From Cyprinodon diabolis (taxonomy: Eukaryota > Chordata > Actinopteri > Cyprinodontiformes > Cyprinodontidae): a DNA stretch of 64,000 nucleotides. Positions 37,276 to 50,370 of the stretch are shown one piece after another. How positions within the stretch are numbered: position 1 is the first letter of the stretch; each line of letters opens with the position of its first letter. The position numbers and the translations under genes were made by a program. The notes under the pieces were generated by a model. The model saw only the letters and a program-made list of their open reading frames with translations, made no database searches and was not told the DNA's origin. The stretch is taken from positions 24,438,552 to 24,502,551 of the forward strand of contig CM060080.1 of NCBI GenBank assembly GCA_030533445.1. Direction: 5' to 3'.

Positions 37276-40200
37276 GACAGATATTCAGCCCCTTTAATTA
37301 AAAACAAAAACCCACTAACATTTACAAAAAAAAATGAAGTTGACTTAGGTTTAGCTACTTTGCACAGAATAATTAAAAAGAAATTCTGTTTATACTGTAG
37401 ATGTATAAAATTGGAACAATTCAAAAGAGCTGCAGTTGTAACAGCTTTAACTTCACATTTATTTGATGTTGTTGCTCTCTCACATTAGATTTGATATGAT
37501 GGAATAAAGTTGTGTTGGTCTGTTCACCAAAATGTAAAGTTTACTTTTGCTAGACACGAGTCTCCCAGTCAGTGAACAAATCTTGACATGTGAATGAAAA
37601 CAAGCAAAGAAAGAAGGAAAGTCACAAAAGCCACACTTAGGTGTTTTTCTTCAAGCTAACCTCTACAAATTAAAACCAAATGTATCCTATTACATAAATG
37701 CCGTTTAAGAAATTGGGTAATTGTGTTTTGCTTAGTTGGTATAACAAGTCGCGTAATCACACTTGTGCGAACCCCGTGGAGATTTCAGGCCCTGGAACAG
37801 CCTCTAGCCCTTCTTAGTTCATTTCCTGTTCTTGATGGAGGCAATGAAGGATAATAAGCTCTACGCTTCACTTACCAGTTTTGATGATTTGGTCATGCAG
37901 CTTTTCTTATAAGGAAAGAGAGAGAATAGGAGAGAAAAACGCAAGACACAGAGCTGTCTCTATATCCCTTCGTTTATGATTGATGTGATGGATACACAGA
38001 GCTCCCTCCAGGGACAGGACTGTGATGAAAACATGTTATCAAGACCACAAACTGTGATTCGACTGTGGGGAGATTGCTCATCATCTTGTCTGAATTGATG
38101 ACTGGAGTGAAACGCAGATCCTGAATGGTGTAGTGTGGTACAGAAGCATAGTTAGATATAAAAGCAGCTTTCCCTCCTGAGGGTTATTGGCAAGACAGGC
38201 ACCTCTGGAAGCAAAAATGGAGGGATCATGTTCCAGACCGATGGGGCTCCATGGTTCCATGACAGGACCAGGATTGTTTTTGAAGAGAAATGAGAAGAAC
38301 AGTGCACTGCCACTCATTGATGCCTAAAGTCCCTTTTATACAACTTCTTATTTTTAGGTTCTTCACTGCACTCATGCAGCACAATGCCTTGCTTTTTCAC
38401 TTCTTCTGATGTTTTATCAAGCAAGCAATTGATTTACATTAAACCAATTAATCGTAAGAAAAAAATGTGTAGCGGTAACAATCAGAATGGGAATATTCTG
38501 ATTCTATTTGCTCGGTTAAGAAGGAAACTATAATCTGTCTGATAGGGGTTTATCGGTCAAACCCTTCAGACTGAACGTAAACACTGAATCAAGTTATTCT
38601 GAATGGGGGAAGCTGACCAGAGTCAACATCACATAAAGCTGTTTCCAGCGGCTTGATGCTAGTCAGGATATTCTACCTGCCATGTTTGCATGGCACATTT
38701 TTTGTCCAATGTACCATTTTATTATGAATATTTATGTCCATATAAATGGTAAAATCCAATTGATTTTTTTCATTTTTGAGTCTGAATACCTTCCAGAGAG
38801 ACATTTATCAGATCAATCAGATCGTATCAGTTGATATTTTAGAAAAAGCACCGAAATTGTGAATCTTATAATCAGCAGGATTTTATTTCACACTTAATGT
38901 TTCTGTACCATGCACTGAATTTCTATAGACCCATCATGGTTTGGAACTTTTATTGATTATCTATTCTCCAGATACAGAGTATTTATTTAGTGAAAATACT
39001 GTACAGAACAGTATTTAACTTGTTTATTTTCTTACCGCTGACACTTATTCCGTTATTTTATACACTTTTCTAAGGTCCAAATTGTGTACCCACTTCTGCT
39101 ATAACCTTTTGCTGCTGCTGCTGTAACACAACAATTTCCCCAACATGGGACAATAAAGGGATTTTCTATTCTGTTCTATTATATTCTATTCTGTTCTAAT
39201 ATTTTTAGTCAAACAGAAGTTATTAGAGCTAAATTCAGGTGTAAAAGATCTAATTTTAAGTCTGACCATCTCTGCACTAGGGGGGTCTGACAAAGTCAAC
39301 TTTTCCAGGATTTAAAATTGTTATTTAATATTTTGACGTAAACTCATCTGAAATTATATCATCATCTTAAATCAAATAACTTTTTCATAATTTTTGTCTG
39401 TAGCACTTTGAGATTACATGTAAAATGCGCTATAGATAATCGTTACTATTCCCGTTTTTTAAATTGTTTTCAAATATTACTTTTAACTCTGTGGCCCACT
39501 CCCAAACTGTTAGTAGCATGAAAAATTCTCATTTAAATCAGAACCACACTGGTTTTGCATCTGTTGTCCATTGCCCATTTATTGTACATGCAATGTTTTT
39601 TTTTTTGCACAAAAAATGTAGAGCTAATTATTTGGGATCTTTGACTTAAACAGTGAACTGAAAGGTGGAAAGATAAGGAGGTGGACACCAAGGCAGCAAC
39701 CTTAAACAAACACCTAGAAATATAATGCAATGTCCTTAATCAAAGCGTATCCATGTGTTATATACAAGTCAAGCTTCAGATTACATCCAATTTGGCATCT
39801 GTGAAAAGATTTCCTAATTCAACACTTAACACTGTTAATCCAGTTCAGTTAAGCTGGACAACTTTTTCTATTTTTCCATTCTCTTCATGAATATACATCA
39901 CTTGGTCTCAAGCAATAAATCTTAATGAAATATATTGAAGTTTTTACAGTAATTGTAACTAAAGTATGAGGGAACAATTTAAGAAATATGGAAACTTTTT
40001 GGCAGTGCTCCATGTTAGGGTTTAAGTACACCCAATAAAGGGATTACACTAAAATAAATTCAGCAGGCAGGGGAAGTGATTCAATATTGATATAGACACG
40101 TGTCTCAATATAACTGCCTTCACTTTATCTCCAGTCTCTACTTTGCACCACTTTACTTCTAAATGCTGAAAAAATCTGTTTTGTTTATTACAAACCGTGC

Positions 40201-41874
40201 CAACACCCAAGTCATATTCGCTCCAGACTGATACCCATGACCAACCTTTTTACACACTTCCCCGATTACCCTCTAGGATTTTGCAGCTGGGCAAAAATAA
40301 TGGCGAGAATAACTCATAGCATACACATATGTGCCAATGTAAGGTTAACTTGAGGCTGCAGGGGTCATCAAGTGCACAGAGTGAAAGGATACTGCACTTG
40401 CCCTGGCCTCTTCCCAGCTGGTTTCAAGCCACAATGCAGGTGTCACACGTCCCTCTTTCCAAATCATTCTCCAGCTACACTGAGTTTTTAGAACAGGTGC
40501 ACAAGGTTAGACTGAAGGACCCTATATGGCAGGAAACAACCCTTCAGTGCATTTACCCCCATCCCCCCCATATGTATACTTTTTAAAATGTTTTCTTCTT
40601 TTCATACGTTCTCCTCCTTGCAGCCCCGGGGAGCAATCGAGAGCTTCAACCTGCAAATGTGTAATCTGAGCACTGCTCATGGGTGTTGTGCAAGGTTGTT
40701 GAAAAGGGAGGGGAAGAAGTGGAGGATACGTCCAACAGCTTGGCAGTGGGTGTATGTGTGAGTTGGTGGTGTATTTTGGAACCAGCAAATAAATCCACAA
40801 AATGATAGATTTCTGACCTACTGGAATATTATATGTACAATTAAGTCTGTTTGTTGACAAAAAGGTATTGATCAATGATACTTTCCATTTGCTGTGATAA
40901 TGTAAAAATGCTCAAATATGAAAATGGGGCTTTCTTTCTGCACTTTTGCATGCATGTACAAGTGAAAGGAGTTTTGAAGAAAACACATTGTGCTTATGCC
41001 GGTGACTGACAATCAGTGATTATTCTTGACTGTATTTTGTGCACAGAGAAGACTCTGCAGCCTGCTGCATTTCATTATGTGAAATCCAGATGTTCTTTTT
41101 GGCTGCTGGTGAACGCTTTCAGCTGTGCATGACACTGTTGTCGGCCTCTCTGCACTGAGCCCAGACAGAGAAACAACGCCTCAGGGCAAGACTTTCTGCT
41201 CCCTCTCCCTGCTATCACTTCATCCACCTTCTTCTTTGTCTGTTTTGGTTGGTCCTATTCCTCTTACTCACACTTTGCACCCTCTTCCATGTCTCACCTC
41301 TCATCTCTCTTTCTTTATCTCTCTGTCTCATTGCCAATCATTTTACATTGTCTGTACTGAGACACAAGTTTGCTCTCACCAGTCACAGGTAGTCAGAGGG
41401 CATGGAGGAGCTGGCTCCAGAAAGTCTACCCTCTACCTACTTTTGACACTGCTTCTCCCTCATTTACACACATATGCACACACGCACTTACACACACACA
41501 CACACACAAACACACTAGCTGTTGACACCAAATTTGCAGCCAGTGTGGTGCAGCAGTCAAGTCAAATGTCAGATTACAAATTACTCAAAGGAGTCTATAG
41601 AGTTCAAAGAAAGCAATGTGTTGCTCATATCTCCCAGGTCTCATACTCTTTGAACTTAGTCACTTTTAAATAAATAACCCTCATAATTGACATTTTCTCT
41701 TAGTGAATGATTTGAGAATGTCATATCCACACCCTGAATACTCTGTCCTGGACGAATATATTAGAATTAGGGTATATTAGAATGAACTCTTAGACTGTAA
41801 AGAAAGATTTAGTTGCTTTTTTGTCTAGTTTTCAAAAAGCATATTATTTTAAAATTACAAACTTGGAAAAAGTG
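37276..41874. other. Gene-poor stretch with small repeats
   Basis: No gene was recognised. It holds a LINE tail at 39085-39200, a short repeat tail at 39398-39440, and an (AC)n tract near 41491-41509. A 182-codon frame at 41125-41673 is compositionally simple (runs of leucine, serine, histidine and threonine from CT/CA tracts) and is not taken as a gene. Confidence 0.35.
39085..39200 (+). mobile_element. LINE-type 3' tail with TTCTATTCTG repeats
   Basis: 'tgctgctgctgctgtaacac', 'aatttccccaacatgggac', 'aataaaggg' and then (ttctattctg)n is the usual 3' tail of a fish non-LTR element. Only the tail is present, as expected for 5'-truncated copies. Confidence 0.5.
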
Positions 41875-42165
41875 CTAAGGACATTTTCACATTTAGTGAT
41901 GCTATAACCACAATCTTCGAAATATTATTTGTGAGATTTAGTGAACAAGGGTTAGGGTTAATCAGTGCAAAGTAATGTATAATTGTGAAGTGGGTGGAGA
42001 GTCATATATCTGCACCCAAGTGAGTACTTGGAGAAGGAATCTTTACTGCAATTACTGTGGCAAGTGTCTGGGAGATGTGTTTCTCCCAGCTTTTTACAAC
42101 TGGAAGCTGAAGCTTTTGTCCCCTCCTCTTTGCAAAATATCTCAGCTTAAGCTAGAAGGAAATCC
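41875..42165 (-). mobile_element. Decayed Tc1-like relic (old family A)
   Basis: 'acattttcacatttagtgat', 'gcaaagtaatgtataattgt', 'ctttactgcaattactgtgg' and 'cctctttgcaaaatatctca' follow the family A layout closely. The transposase C-terminal coding part would lie on the minus strand. The frame is destroyed. Confidence 0.6.
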
Positions 42166-44034
42166 ATGGTCATATATTTAAAAATATAGTTCTGAACAGA
42201 AAACTCATTCATGGGCTTGAACAAAAAAAAACATTCTTCTGTTGCTCTGCCTCAATGTCTTAGGTTATTCTTCTGCCAGAAAGTAGTATACCTTCTACCT
42301 AGTCTCTAGTCTTAGGTAGTTATTTTGTTTATTTGCTCCGACCATCTTTTCATCAACATTGTTTCTTCTCTTATCACTGCTCTCCTGAAAAGCTCTAAGC
42401 CACTGTTCTGGTTGTCTTACAGTTCCCTTTAGAGTAAAATATGTGTTTTGATCATTTGTAGTTTGTCTTAAATATGATACCTGTAACAGATTAGTTTTTT
42501 AGATTAGTTTAAGTATCATTTTAATTGCTGTTTGCTGTGGAGGTCTGGATTTTTGTGTGATGTTGCCCTCTACTGATAAAAAAGAGCAATTACACAACAA
42601 TTTCTTGTCAAATGATGTTTAGTAACTATATTGAAAGGAAAGTCATGTTTTGGTCTGTATAACATTTAGCACATAACAGTTAATAAATCCAAGCATTGGT
42701 TCTGTCTCATTCGGTGAGCACGCTGCTAACGAGCCAATCCTGAAGATCAGAAATCAGAAACAGCTCTTCATTCACATTAACAGACTAATTAACTCCATTT
42801 AGACAAGTCATCTGTTAAAGTTTCTGTTTTAGTAACTTTACAGGTGGCAGAGCACTGTCTAGACAAAGAGTGGAACTCTTCCTACCATTGTTGTATTGGT
42901 CAGTGGTGGGAGAAAAACAGGAAAAGCATGTGAATACAACAGTAAAAGCCATGGGCCAGGAAGAGTAAAAGCTTCCTGCCTTTAGATGTTTCTTTTAATA
43001 AGACCTAACAGCCAGACCGACAGGTTTATGGTCTCAGATACTGATGTTGTACTTGATAAAATGTTTTGGGGTGAAGCAGAAAACTGCAATTCCAACCTTT
43101 CACCACTCAGTGGAGGCACTGCATCAAAAAACTAGGCAGTTATGTCCAAATTGTGGTCTTTCTCTTTTTATATTTAATAAGTTGCTTTTGGTTTTCTAAT
43201 TCATTGTTCATATGTCACCTTATTTTAAGCTTTATTTGAAACTAAGATCAAAAATAGAATGTCTAAATTAGTTGTTTTTTCTTTCTGTTAATATTCATCA
43301 TAACTCAGCTATATAAATGATTTTTTTTTTTGGGTTTAATACATTGTGGATTCCTAAGCACTTTTTTGGAAATTGTCATGCTTCATAAAATATCCATATT
43401 CCTGTGAAATAATTATTGTATTCCGTTTATTTATATTTGCACCAATTCACAAGACATATCATCTCAAGGCACTTTACAGAGACAATTAATCCAAATCATA
43501 CAGTCAGATTGGTTCAAAGTTTTCTATCTAAAGAAAACCATTTGACTGCATTGATTTGATGACTCGACAGAAATCCCTCACACCAAGCATACTTGTAGCG
43601 ACAGTGGAGAGGAAAACTCCATTTTAACAGGGTTTATTTATTGTGAACGGACCTATCAAAAATTTGGGATTGATGCAGCTACACGTTTTCAAAATGTTTG
43701 ACTCAATGACTCAAATGATTCCCCTTAGCCTAAAGAAAAAACAGTCAGAGTAACAAGGTCCCATGTTCCAATCTGCCATAAGCACTCTGCCATTTGTATA
43801 TCGACATTGAGTGAGTAATAATGACATTGTAACTAAGAAAACAAAAAAACGTGTCAAACAATTGTAGTTTAAATGACAATGAGAATATATAGAGGGAACC
43901 ATGAAGTAATTCCACAAATTTATTATTTAGATTTTAAATACCAACATGTGTGATTTACCAACTGAGCGCAAAGAACTGCATATTATGCAATGGAGGGAGA
44001 GTTATAAATGAAAAAAAAAAAAATTAACATGAAA
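42166..44034. other. Non-coding stretch with one repeat
   Basis: No gene was recognised. The repeat at 43425-43632 is listed separately. Confidence 0.3.
43425..43632 (-). repeat. Teleost interspersed repeat, related to 26120-26830
   Basis: 'catctcaaggcactttacag', 'gttttctatctaaagaaaac', 'gaaatccctcacaccaagca' and 'gcgacagtggagaggaaaac' are in the order of a widespread fish repeat. On the minus strand the last word gives the same 'gttttcctctccactgtcgc' core found at about 26484-26505. Confidence 0.5.
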
Positions 44035-44682
44035 ACTTCTAAAGTCTGGTATGCATTTTGCTGCAGTTACATCTGTAAGGGTTTACGAGTTGGTACATAA
44101 TGAGATTTAAACCTTTGCCCATTTTTTGTAAACAATATATTTTAAACTCAGATTATCATTTGAATTGTGATCTGGATTTTCATTGGGCCATTCTGACAAA
44201 TAATCTTAACCTCTCCATTGTAGTTCTAGTAATACTTTTAAGTATTGTTGACCGTCTGCAAGACAAAACCCCTCCTAATTCTCAATAGGTTTTCTTTTGA
44301 TATTGCCCTATATGTTGCTCCATCCATATTCCAATCAATCATGAGGAGTGTCTTTTTGCTGAAGAAATGCATCCCCATGTAAAGATGATGCTATAATCAT
44401 GCATACTGTAAAGTGTCAGTTTTTCTCAACATATTTCACATATAGGCCAAAGAGTTAACATTTTAGACATATTAGATTATAGCTCACTTTCACGTGTTTT
44501 CTGGGTTCCCTACATGGATTTACAAAAACTGCAAAGTGGACTTTTCACTGTTTCAGATCCACTGTTCCAGAAAAAGCGGAAATGTGAAGAAAATCGTTAT
44601 TAGTTGTTCTGTTAACAGATCTTCCCACCTTAACTACTTCCTGTATCTCTGTAGCTGTTCTAAAGTTACCAAAGGCATCTTT
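44035..44682 (-). mobile_element. Tc1-like relic (old family A) with transposase remnant
   Basis: This is the longest fossil of the family. Read on the plus strand it has 'tttgctgcagttacatctgt', 'cctttgcccattttttgtaa', 'ttcattgggccattctgac', 'attgccctatatgttgctcc', 'ctgaagaaatgcatcccca' and 'aacagatcttcccacc'. These are the antisense of successive transposase segments from C- to N-terminus. Stops and indels occur throughout, so no protein could be made. It ends where the LINE fragment at 44683 begins. Confidence 0.65.
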
Positions 44683-45505
44683 TTAAACTTGGAAGTTTGA
44701 AATTGTGCCTGAATTAAAATATTTAGGGGTATAGCTTGATAATACGTTGACATTTAAAATGCAGATCAAAAAGAAATATCACAATTAGCTGGTAAAACTT
44801 TAATTATATACAGTAACAACTATCCATACAAGCAGCCAAAGTTTTTATGCATGCAATGATTTTGTCACATATTAAATATTGTATTACTACCTGGTCCAAT
44901 CCAAATGTAACAGCACTCAAGTCTCTATAGTCTCTGTATACAATACGCAAACTATTATAGTAGTGGATAGAAAAGCACATCAATACCACCTCTGTGGTGT
45001 TGTGCAAAATACTAACTTCTGAAATGGGAAAACTTGAATAAATATATACATTTCTGGGGTTTTTTCAAAGTAGTAAATGTTCTGTCCTCTCCTTTACTGG
45101 AACATTTTGTCAATATATGACCTGTTGTTGCTCAGAGGAGCTACTAGAGGAGACTGTTTGATCCCGCTGAGGGAAGTGTGGAACCAGAGGTCCTCACAGA
45201 AATGGCCACTTTCAACACTTTAAAAGTTCCTCAGAAGAAGTGGCTTGTTTATCACCAATCCTGTCAGCACTGACTCAATGGATTCTTATATGTTTGAAAG
45301 TTTCTTTACACTATCTTTTACATAATGTATTTGAATCTTATATTGTATGTATTTTAACTGAACACTTGTTTTTGGAATGAAGGTTAACATCTGTCTGGTG
45401 ATAGCTGATGAAAAATAACTTAAGTCTAATTGTTATTACAAAAAGTTAATAAATGTACACTGTAGCTGTCAAATAAAGAAACAAATTAATAAAAATAAAT
45501 AAATT
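44683..45505 (+). mobile_element. LINE remnant: reverse-transcriptase C-terminus and 3' tail
   Basis: A broken frame reads ELKYLGV, stop, LDNTLTFKMQIKKK near 44713, then after frame changes DRKAHQYH (about 44968) and a TRGDCLIPLREV-like segment (about 45150-45180). Motifs of the type KYLGV...LD..L.F..HI and ATRG...IPLRKS are typical of the C-terminal part of fish non-LTR reverse transcriptases. The segment ends 'gtcaaataaagaaacaaatt' plus (aaataaat)n, a LINE tail. At least three frameshifts or stops occur, so it is dead. It is 5'-truncated exactly at the Tc1 relic. Confidence 0.65.
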
Positions 45506-47253
45506 GTGCTTTCCCCTGATTTATAATCTCCTTATCCAGCCGGTCAGTTTTGGTGAAAAGTTATGTGTTAGTAGGTTAGCAACTATATCCCTTTTCTATC
45601 TTCTGAGCTTCTATATCTATATGATCCTTTTTTTTCTCACTAATATATCACCAAAACACTGCTGTGCCTTTACAAAGTAGCTGGATTAACAATGAGATTA
45701 ATTTACTGATTAAGTGACCTCTAAAAATATTCATCGCACAATATTTTATTAAGGAGCAAAAAAATAAAGGAGGCTTTATAGAGCTTCTGGTCTAACAAAC
45801 TGAGAAAATTCAAAGGTTTAAAAAAGTTTTAATGCCCTCTTTTTGTAGAGACGATTTAATAAGAAGCTGCCATTCTTTAAAAACGTTAAAACTAAACTTT
45901 ATTTCACTCTTTTTCATTTGTAAGTTCCTCTTTTATTTCACATCTTGAGATACACAAAATGTATCAGATTTATTATTGCTACAGCATGTTCTTGTCATTC
46001 TCCAACTCATTTGACCTGTTTCAACTATCCTCTGGCCCATGTGACTTCAAGTATGCACATGCCCCCCTCTGCTAATGATGTCAACTTGTTGCTTCACCTT
46101 CGTGGAGGTCAGGGAACTAACACATTTCTTACATTCTTGCTCCCGCCACCAGCCTCAAAGGACAGGAGTAAATCTATGTCCCAGACATAATATTAGGCAC
46201 TGATCATTTTCCCCTCAAGAGGTGATTGTTTCACCTTTGTGCTTGAGTAAGTGCCACTGTAATTATGAGAATTTTATAGCTGAAACACAGGCTGCAACAT
46301 TCTTCAGCCAGCTGGAGGTCTGCCTGTAAACCTGGCGCCTAAACCTGAGGATCTTCCCGTCGCTGAAAGTAGGTATAAACAGCTTCAACCATCAACAGCA
46401 TGAGAGGTCACAGGTGTATGTCTGTCATGTTTTAGTTGAGTGTTTAAGCAGCAGTTTTCTCTTCCAACTCATCTTTACTATTATATAAAAAGTGTGATGA
46501 CAGCTTCAACAGGAAAAAGTGTCAACAATACAACTTGGTTGGGTACATTACTTACTTACTTAAACTTACAGAAGCAACATTAAAAAAGAATAAAAAAATA
46601 TTTTTGTAATGATAAAGTACGTCAAATAACCGTTGAAAACTGTGCTTTAAGGCAAAAACATCTTGCAAAACTCTGTCACCGCCTAGCCCCTTACCTAATT
46701 TCTAAAACTCAAGACATTTGATATTTATTTGTTCCATTTTCTTTGTGATCTCATCTATAAAAATGGAGGAGGACTCTAGACAGGTGTTGTGAGAATGAGT
46801 CACAAGGGCTGTTTCAGGCTCCAATCGACTGAGGAATTCAGCATTATCTGAAAGATTTGCAGATTAAAACTCCTGAGAGATTCACTTGAAGTTTGACTGG
46901 TGTTGAGTAGGTACGGACCACTTTTAGCTGTCAAACAAGCTGGTGGCAGTTTGCTCCGAGGTCAAAAGATAGCTCAGTGCAAAAGTGTGACAGTGTAGGA
47001 GAGAGTGAGGCCCAGATTGGGCTCAGTCTGGAGCCAGAGTAGGTGAGCCATGGTTGGAGGGAGGGTCCAAGAAGCTGAGTCACAGTGGCTCAGTGTGCCA
47101 GTCGAACCCAGAAACCTCATGTTGTCATTGCAGTTCTTTTAGGAAGTCTTGAGGTAATTACTTTATGTGTGCTGCAGACTTTAGGAACTTAGTAAAGTGC
47201 TACTGGCCATTTCTGTAGGCTCATTGTCTCTTGCCTGGAGTTGATTTCATTTA
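45506..47253. other. Non-coding stretch, nothing recognised
   Basis: Mixed AT-rich and moderate-GC sequence. No domain or repeat family was recognised. Confidence 0.3.
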
Positions 47254-48120
47254 TGGTGCTGTGAAAACGAATTTGACTACTCAGACTTCATTTTATTTCT
47301 AATTTGATTTGTCACATCTAATTATTTTAGATCATCAAACACATTTTAGCATCAAAGTTAACCTGAGTACAAACAAAATGCAGTTTGAAGTCCTAATTGA
47401 ATCAATTTGGAGAAAAAACCCTGATCCAAACCAAAATATAAAGTGAAGGTTAAACATAATGCCTGGCTATCCCATCAATAAGAGGTATTAGGTTTCTCAC
47501 ACTGTTGTGTAAAAGCTCCTCCTCAGCTAAGTTAAAGGGTTCTTACGCATGAATCATCTTTTTAATACCAAACAGCAGGATCTTAATAGAATCAAAGTCT
47601 ACGCTTTAACTAGACCTCTCAAAACTTTCAACCTTTTCCGCTCTGATTTTTAACCCATTCAAAACTCTTGATTTGTTTGTTATCTTTGGGTCATTGTTCT
47701 GATGCATATTCCAAATCTACATGGACTCAAGGTCACAAACAGCTGCCCTGATATGCTCCTTCAGGATTATCTAGTTGAAAACATATCTCATGGTACCATC
47801 AATCATTGCAAGTCTAAACAACCAAAGTCTAGTAAGAAATTTTTCATTTTACGTGAGATGGGCCTTTTCTGGGTATTGCTTTTGGTCAGCAGGGCTTTTT
47901 GCCTTGGATTCTCCAACTGTTGTCAATTTTGCTCAGTTCTTTTCTTTTTTTTTAATTACAAACACTTAACCTGACACAAGTTTTTTGTGACATCCTGGAG
48001 CAATTTTGGTACACTAGCATATCTGCACAACTGTTCGATGTTTCCTCCATTTGTGAATTATGACTCTTGTGCATCTGCTCCTTAGACAGGCCATCAGCAA
48101 ATTATGAGAATGAGTTTAAA
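47254..48120 (-). mobile_element. Decayed Tc1-like relic (second old family, B)
   Basis: An end segment ('ggtgctgtgaaaacgaattt', 'ctaatttgatttgtcacatc', 'tcatcaaacacattttagca', 'acaaaatgcagttt') is followed by 'tttgggtcattgttctgatg', 'actcaaggtcacaaacag', 'atatgctccttcaggatta', 'ctcatggtaccatcaatca' and 'caattttggtacac'. These correspond to antisense transposase segments of a different fish Tc1-type family from the others here. Internal deletions and stops are many. Confidence 0.6.
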
Positions 48121-48719
48121 GTGAAAGAAGCTGAAATTATGTTTCAGCTTCTAAATTAGCAAATGAGGAAACACTTCCAATCTCGTTAAGATAGTGAACC
48201 TAAGCCTTGCTCCACAGAAGATGTCAATGATACTCCACCCATTCTGAGTGGTCTATCCTGCTTTAATGTAGTGCTGCTGTATATGCCTGCCTGGCTTCCC
48301 ACTGTTATTTTTGTATAGATATCAAACTCTGTTGCATCTTATTTTTTCATTAAACAGCATAAAGCATAGTACCAAAAATTCAGCTAGTGTTCCAGTATTT
48401 TGCATAGATTTTTTTTTTTAATAAATGCTTTGTTGTTTAATCACAAAATAGGTACTTTGAAGCAAATAGCAAATCATTTCCTCATTAGAAGTTAGTAAAA
48501 TCAGGAAACAGTGTTGATGCTAAATGTTATCACAACATATATATAGTCATGCTATACATGGTAAGCATCTGGTACACTGACATTTTTTAAGGTTTTTCCA
48601 ATTGCAATCATAAAGAAGTCTTTGGTTTTCATAATAGCTACTCTTCAACTATAAGTAACGGAATCTAAAAGCGAAAATCCAGAACATCCCATTGTCATAT
48701 TTATAAGCACTTGATTAGC
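48121..48719. other. Non-coding stretch, nothing recognised
   Basis: AT-rich sequence with a poly-T run at about 48410-48419. Confidence 0.3.
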
Positions 48720-49030
48720 AACTTAAAAACCAACAAACTTAGTATTTGGTATAAAACCTTTTTTTGTAATTACAGATATAAGATTTGTGTTGTAGTTCTT
48801 GATGAGGTTTGCCACAAAACAGCAGAGATTTAATCCCACTCCATACAGATTCTTAGTTTCAGTTGCCACTTTTGGGCAATATAGACCTTTAGATTACTCC
48901 AAAGACTGGTTAGACTCCTCAAGGACTTTAAGATGCTCCTTATGGAGCCACTGATCTTCGAGTTGTTGTCATGCTGAAAGACCCGGTCAAAACCTTCCTT
49001 ATGATTACTGATGTACCACAATTTAAGATC
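48720..49030 (-). mobile_element. Decayed Tc1/mariner-like relic, family uncertain
   Basis: 'ttagtatttggtataaaacc', 'cttgatgaggtttgccacaa', 'ccactccatacagattctt' and 'gttgttgtcatgctgaaag' resemble the antisense of Tc1-type transposase segments. Only this part can be followed, and the family was not settled. Confidence 0.4.
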
Positions 49031-49989
49031 TTAAATGGATGAAACAGGTGTGTTAAAGCAGAGGCATACCTAAAACATGAAGAGCAGTAAACCATATATA
49101 ACATTTTTTTTGCACCTTTTTTATATTTTGGAGAACTGGTAAACCAAAAAAAAAAACACAAATCTTCTAGAAAATGAGAAACAGTATAAAGTGAAAAGAC
49201 AACTTTTTAGATGCCTAACAAATAGCCACACCTGATTGATTAGTAATCCATTCTAATTTATTGTGATATCACATGAAATGTAGTTGCTTAGGCCAGCATG
49301 TGATTTATTAAGAGGAGTTTTTATAGGTAACAGAAGCATATGTGCTGTTACAAGAATATGAAAGTCAAAATTCTCCACTTTTAACAGTTTCACCTTTAGG
49401 TGCATAATGTAACGCTCTCTAAATTTATGTCTTCTTAACAGAAGCAGCCATTTCACAGACTACAAAGCTAAAGGTCCGTAGCGAACCCTTAGCACTATGT
49501 GACCTCACTGAACCCTTTAAAGCTCAAGCAGCACCATTTAAAAAGCAAAACGAGAAGATTATGTATCTCTGTTGTGCAACATTGCTGCTTTGACTACTAT
49601 GGGTGGGAGCCGACTGCAGGAGACCTCATGGTGTCAAGACTAGTCATTATAGGACTTGCAAGAAAAATAGCAACAGAAACAGACCTCACAGAGCAGAAAA
49701 GAAAACACAGAGAGATAAGAAACAAAAACAAAAGATGTTTACAAAATTAGACAATTATTCTTATTATTTGGTTATTTTGCTGGGAATATAACTGTGTTTC
49801 TCTTTATGTAGACTGCCTTTATTAAATAAGGTAGTATTAAAAAAAATCTTCAGAATAGGAGAATGTAGTTGAGCTTTGGGTTGCCTAAATTTGAAAGATT
49901 TAAAATTGTAAAGGTTGAATTTGGACAAGACTCCATTAAAAAAGACTGAAATTATCTTTAAGTTTGCATGGAAAAATTGTTGTTTGTTT

Positions 49990-50115
49990 TGCATCTTCGA
50001 CAGACTGGCGACCTGTCCAGGGCGTAGCATGTCATTTGCCCATTGAATGCTGCAGATAGGCACCAGCCCCACCGTGACCCTGATGGATGGATGGATGGAT
50101 GGATGGATGGATGGA
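49990..50115 (+). repeat. SINE/LINE 3' tail ending in (GGAT)8
   Basis: 'gacagactggcgacctgtcc', 'agggcgtagcatgtcatttg', 'ctgcagataggcaccagccc' and 'gtgaccctgatggatgg' form the conserved 3' tail shared by L2-type LINEs and SINEs in fish. It runs into about 8.5 GATG units (50082-50115). Only the 3' part is present. Confidence 0.7.
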
Positions 50116-50183
50116 GTTTCCCATTACTTCTGATTGGACTAGGTTGCAAATCTCAGACAGCATATTTTTGTTCCATGTACCAA

Positions 50184-50370
50184 GTGTTGTTTTCATCAAC
50201 GATGACGAAATTATTTCGTCGACACTCCTTTTTTCATGACGATAACGAAAACTAATGAGCTAAACATGGATCTATGATGACTAAAACATGAATAGTCATA
50301 GGATTGAGTTTTCATCAACGAGACGAGACTAAATAAAAATTAGAGGGTGGTCAGTCAGACATTTAAAATG
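50184..50370 (+). repeat. Interspersed repeat rich in cgatgacgaaa words
   Basis: 'gttgttttcatcaacgatga', 'cgaaattatttcgtcgac', 'catgacgataacgaaaac', 'gatctatgatgactaaaac' and 'gttttcatcaacgagacgag' form a widespread fish repeat, probably a non-autonomous DNA element. The right end was not fixed and may extend to about 50,690. Confidence 0.5.

Noticed and set aside
41125..41673. 182-codon frame on the plus strand
   Set aside because: Low-complexity Leu/Ser/His/Thr from CT- and CA-rich DNA, no domain, and no splice context.
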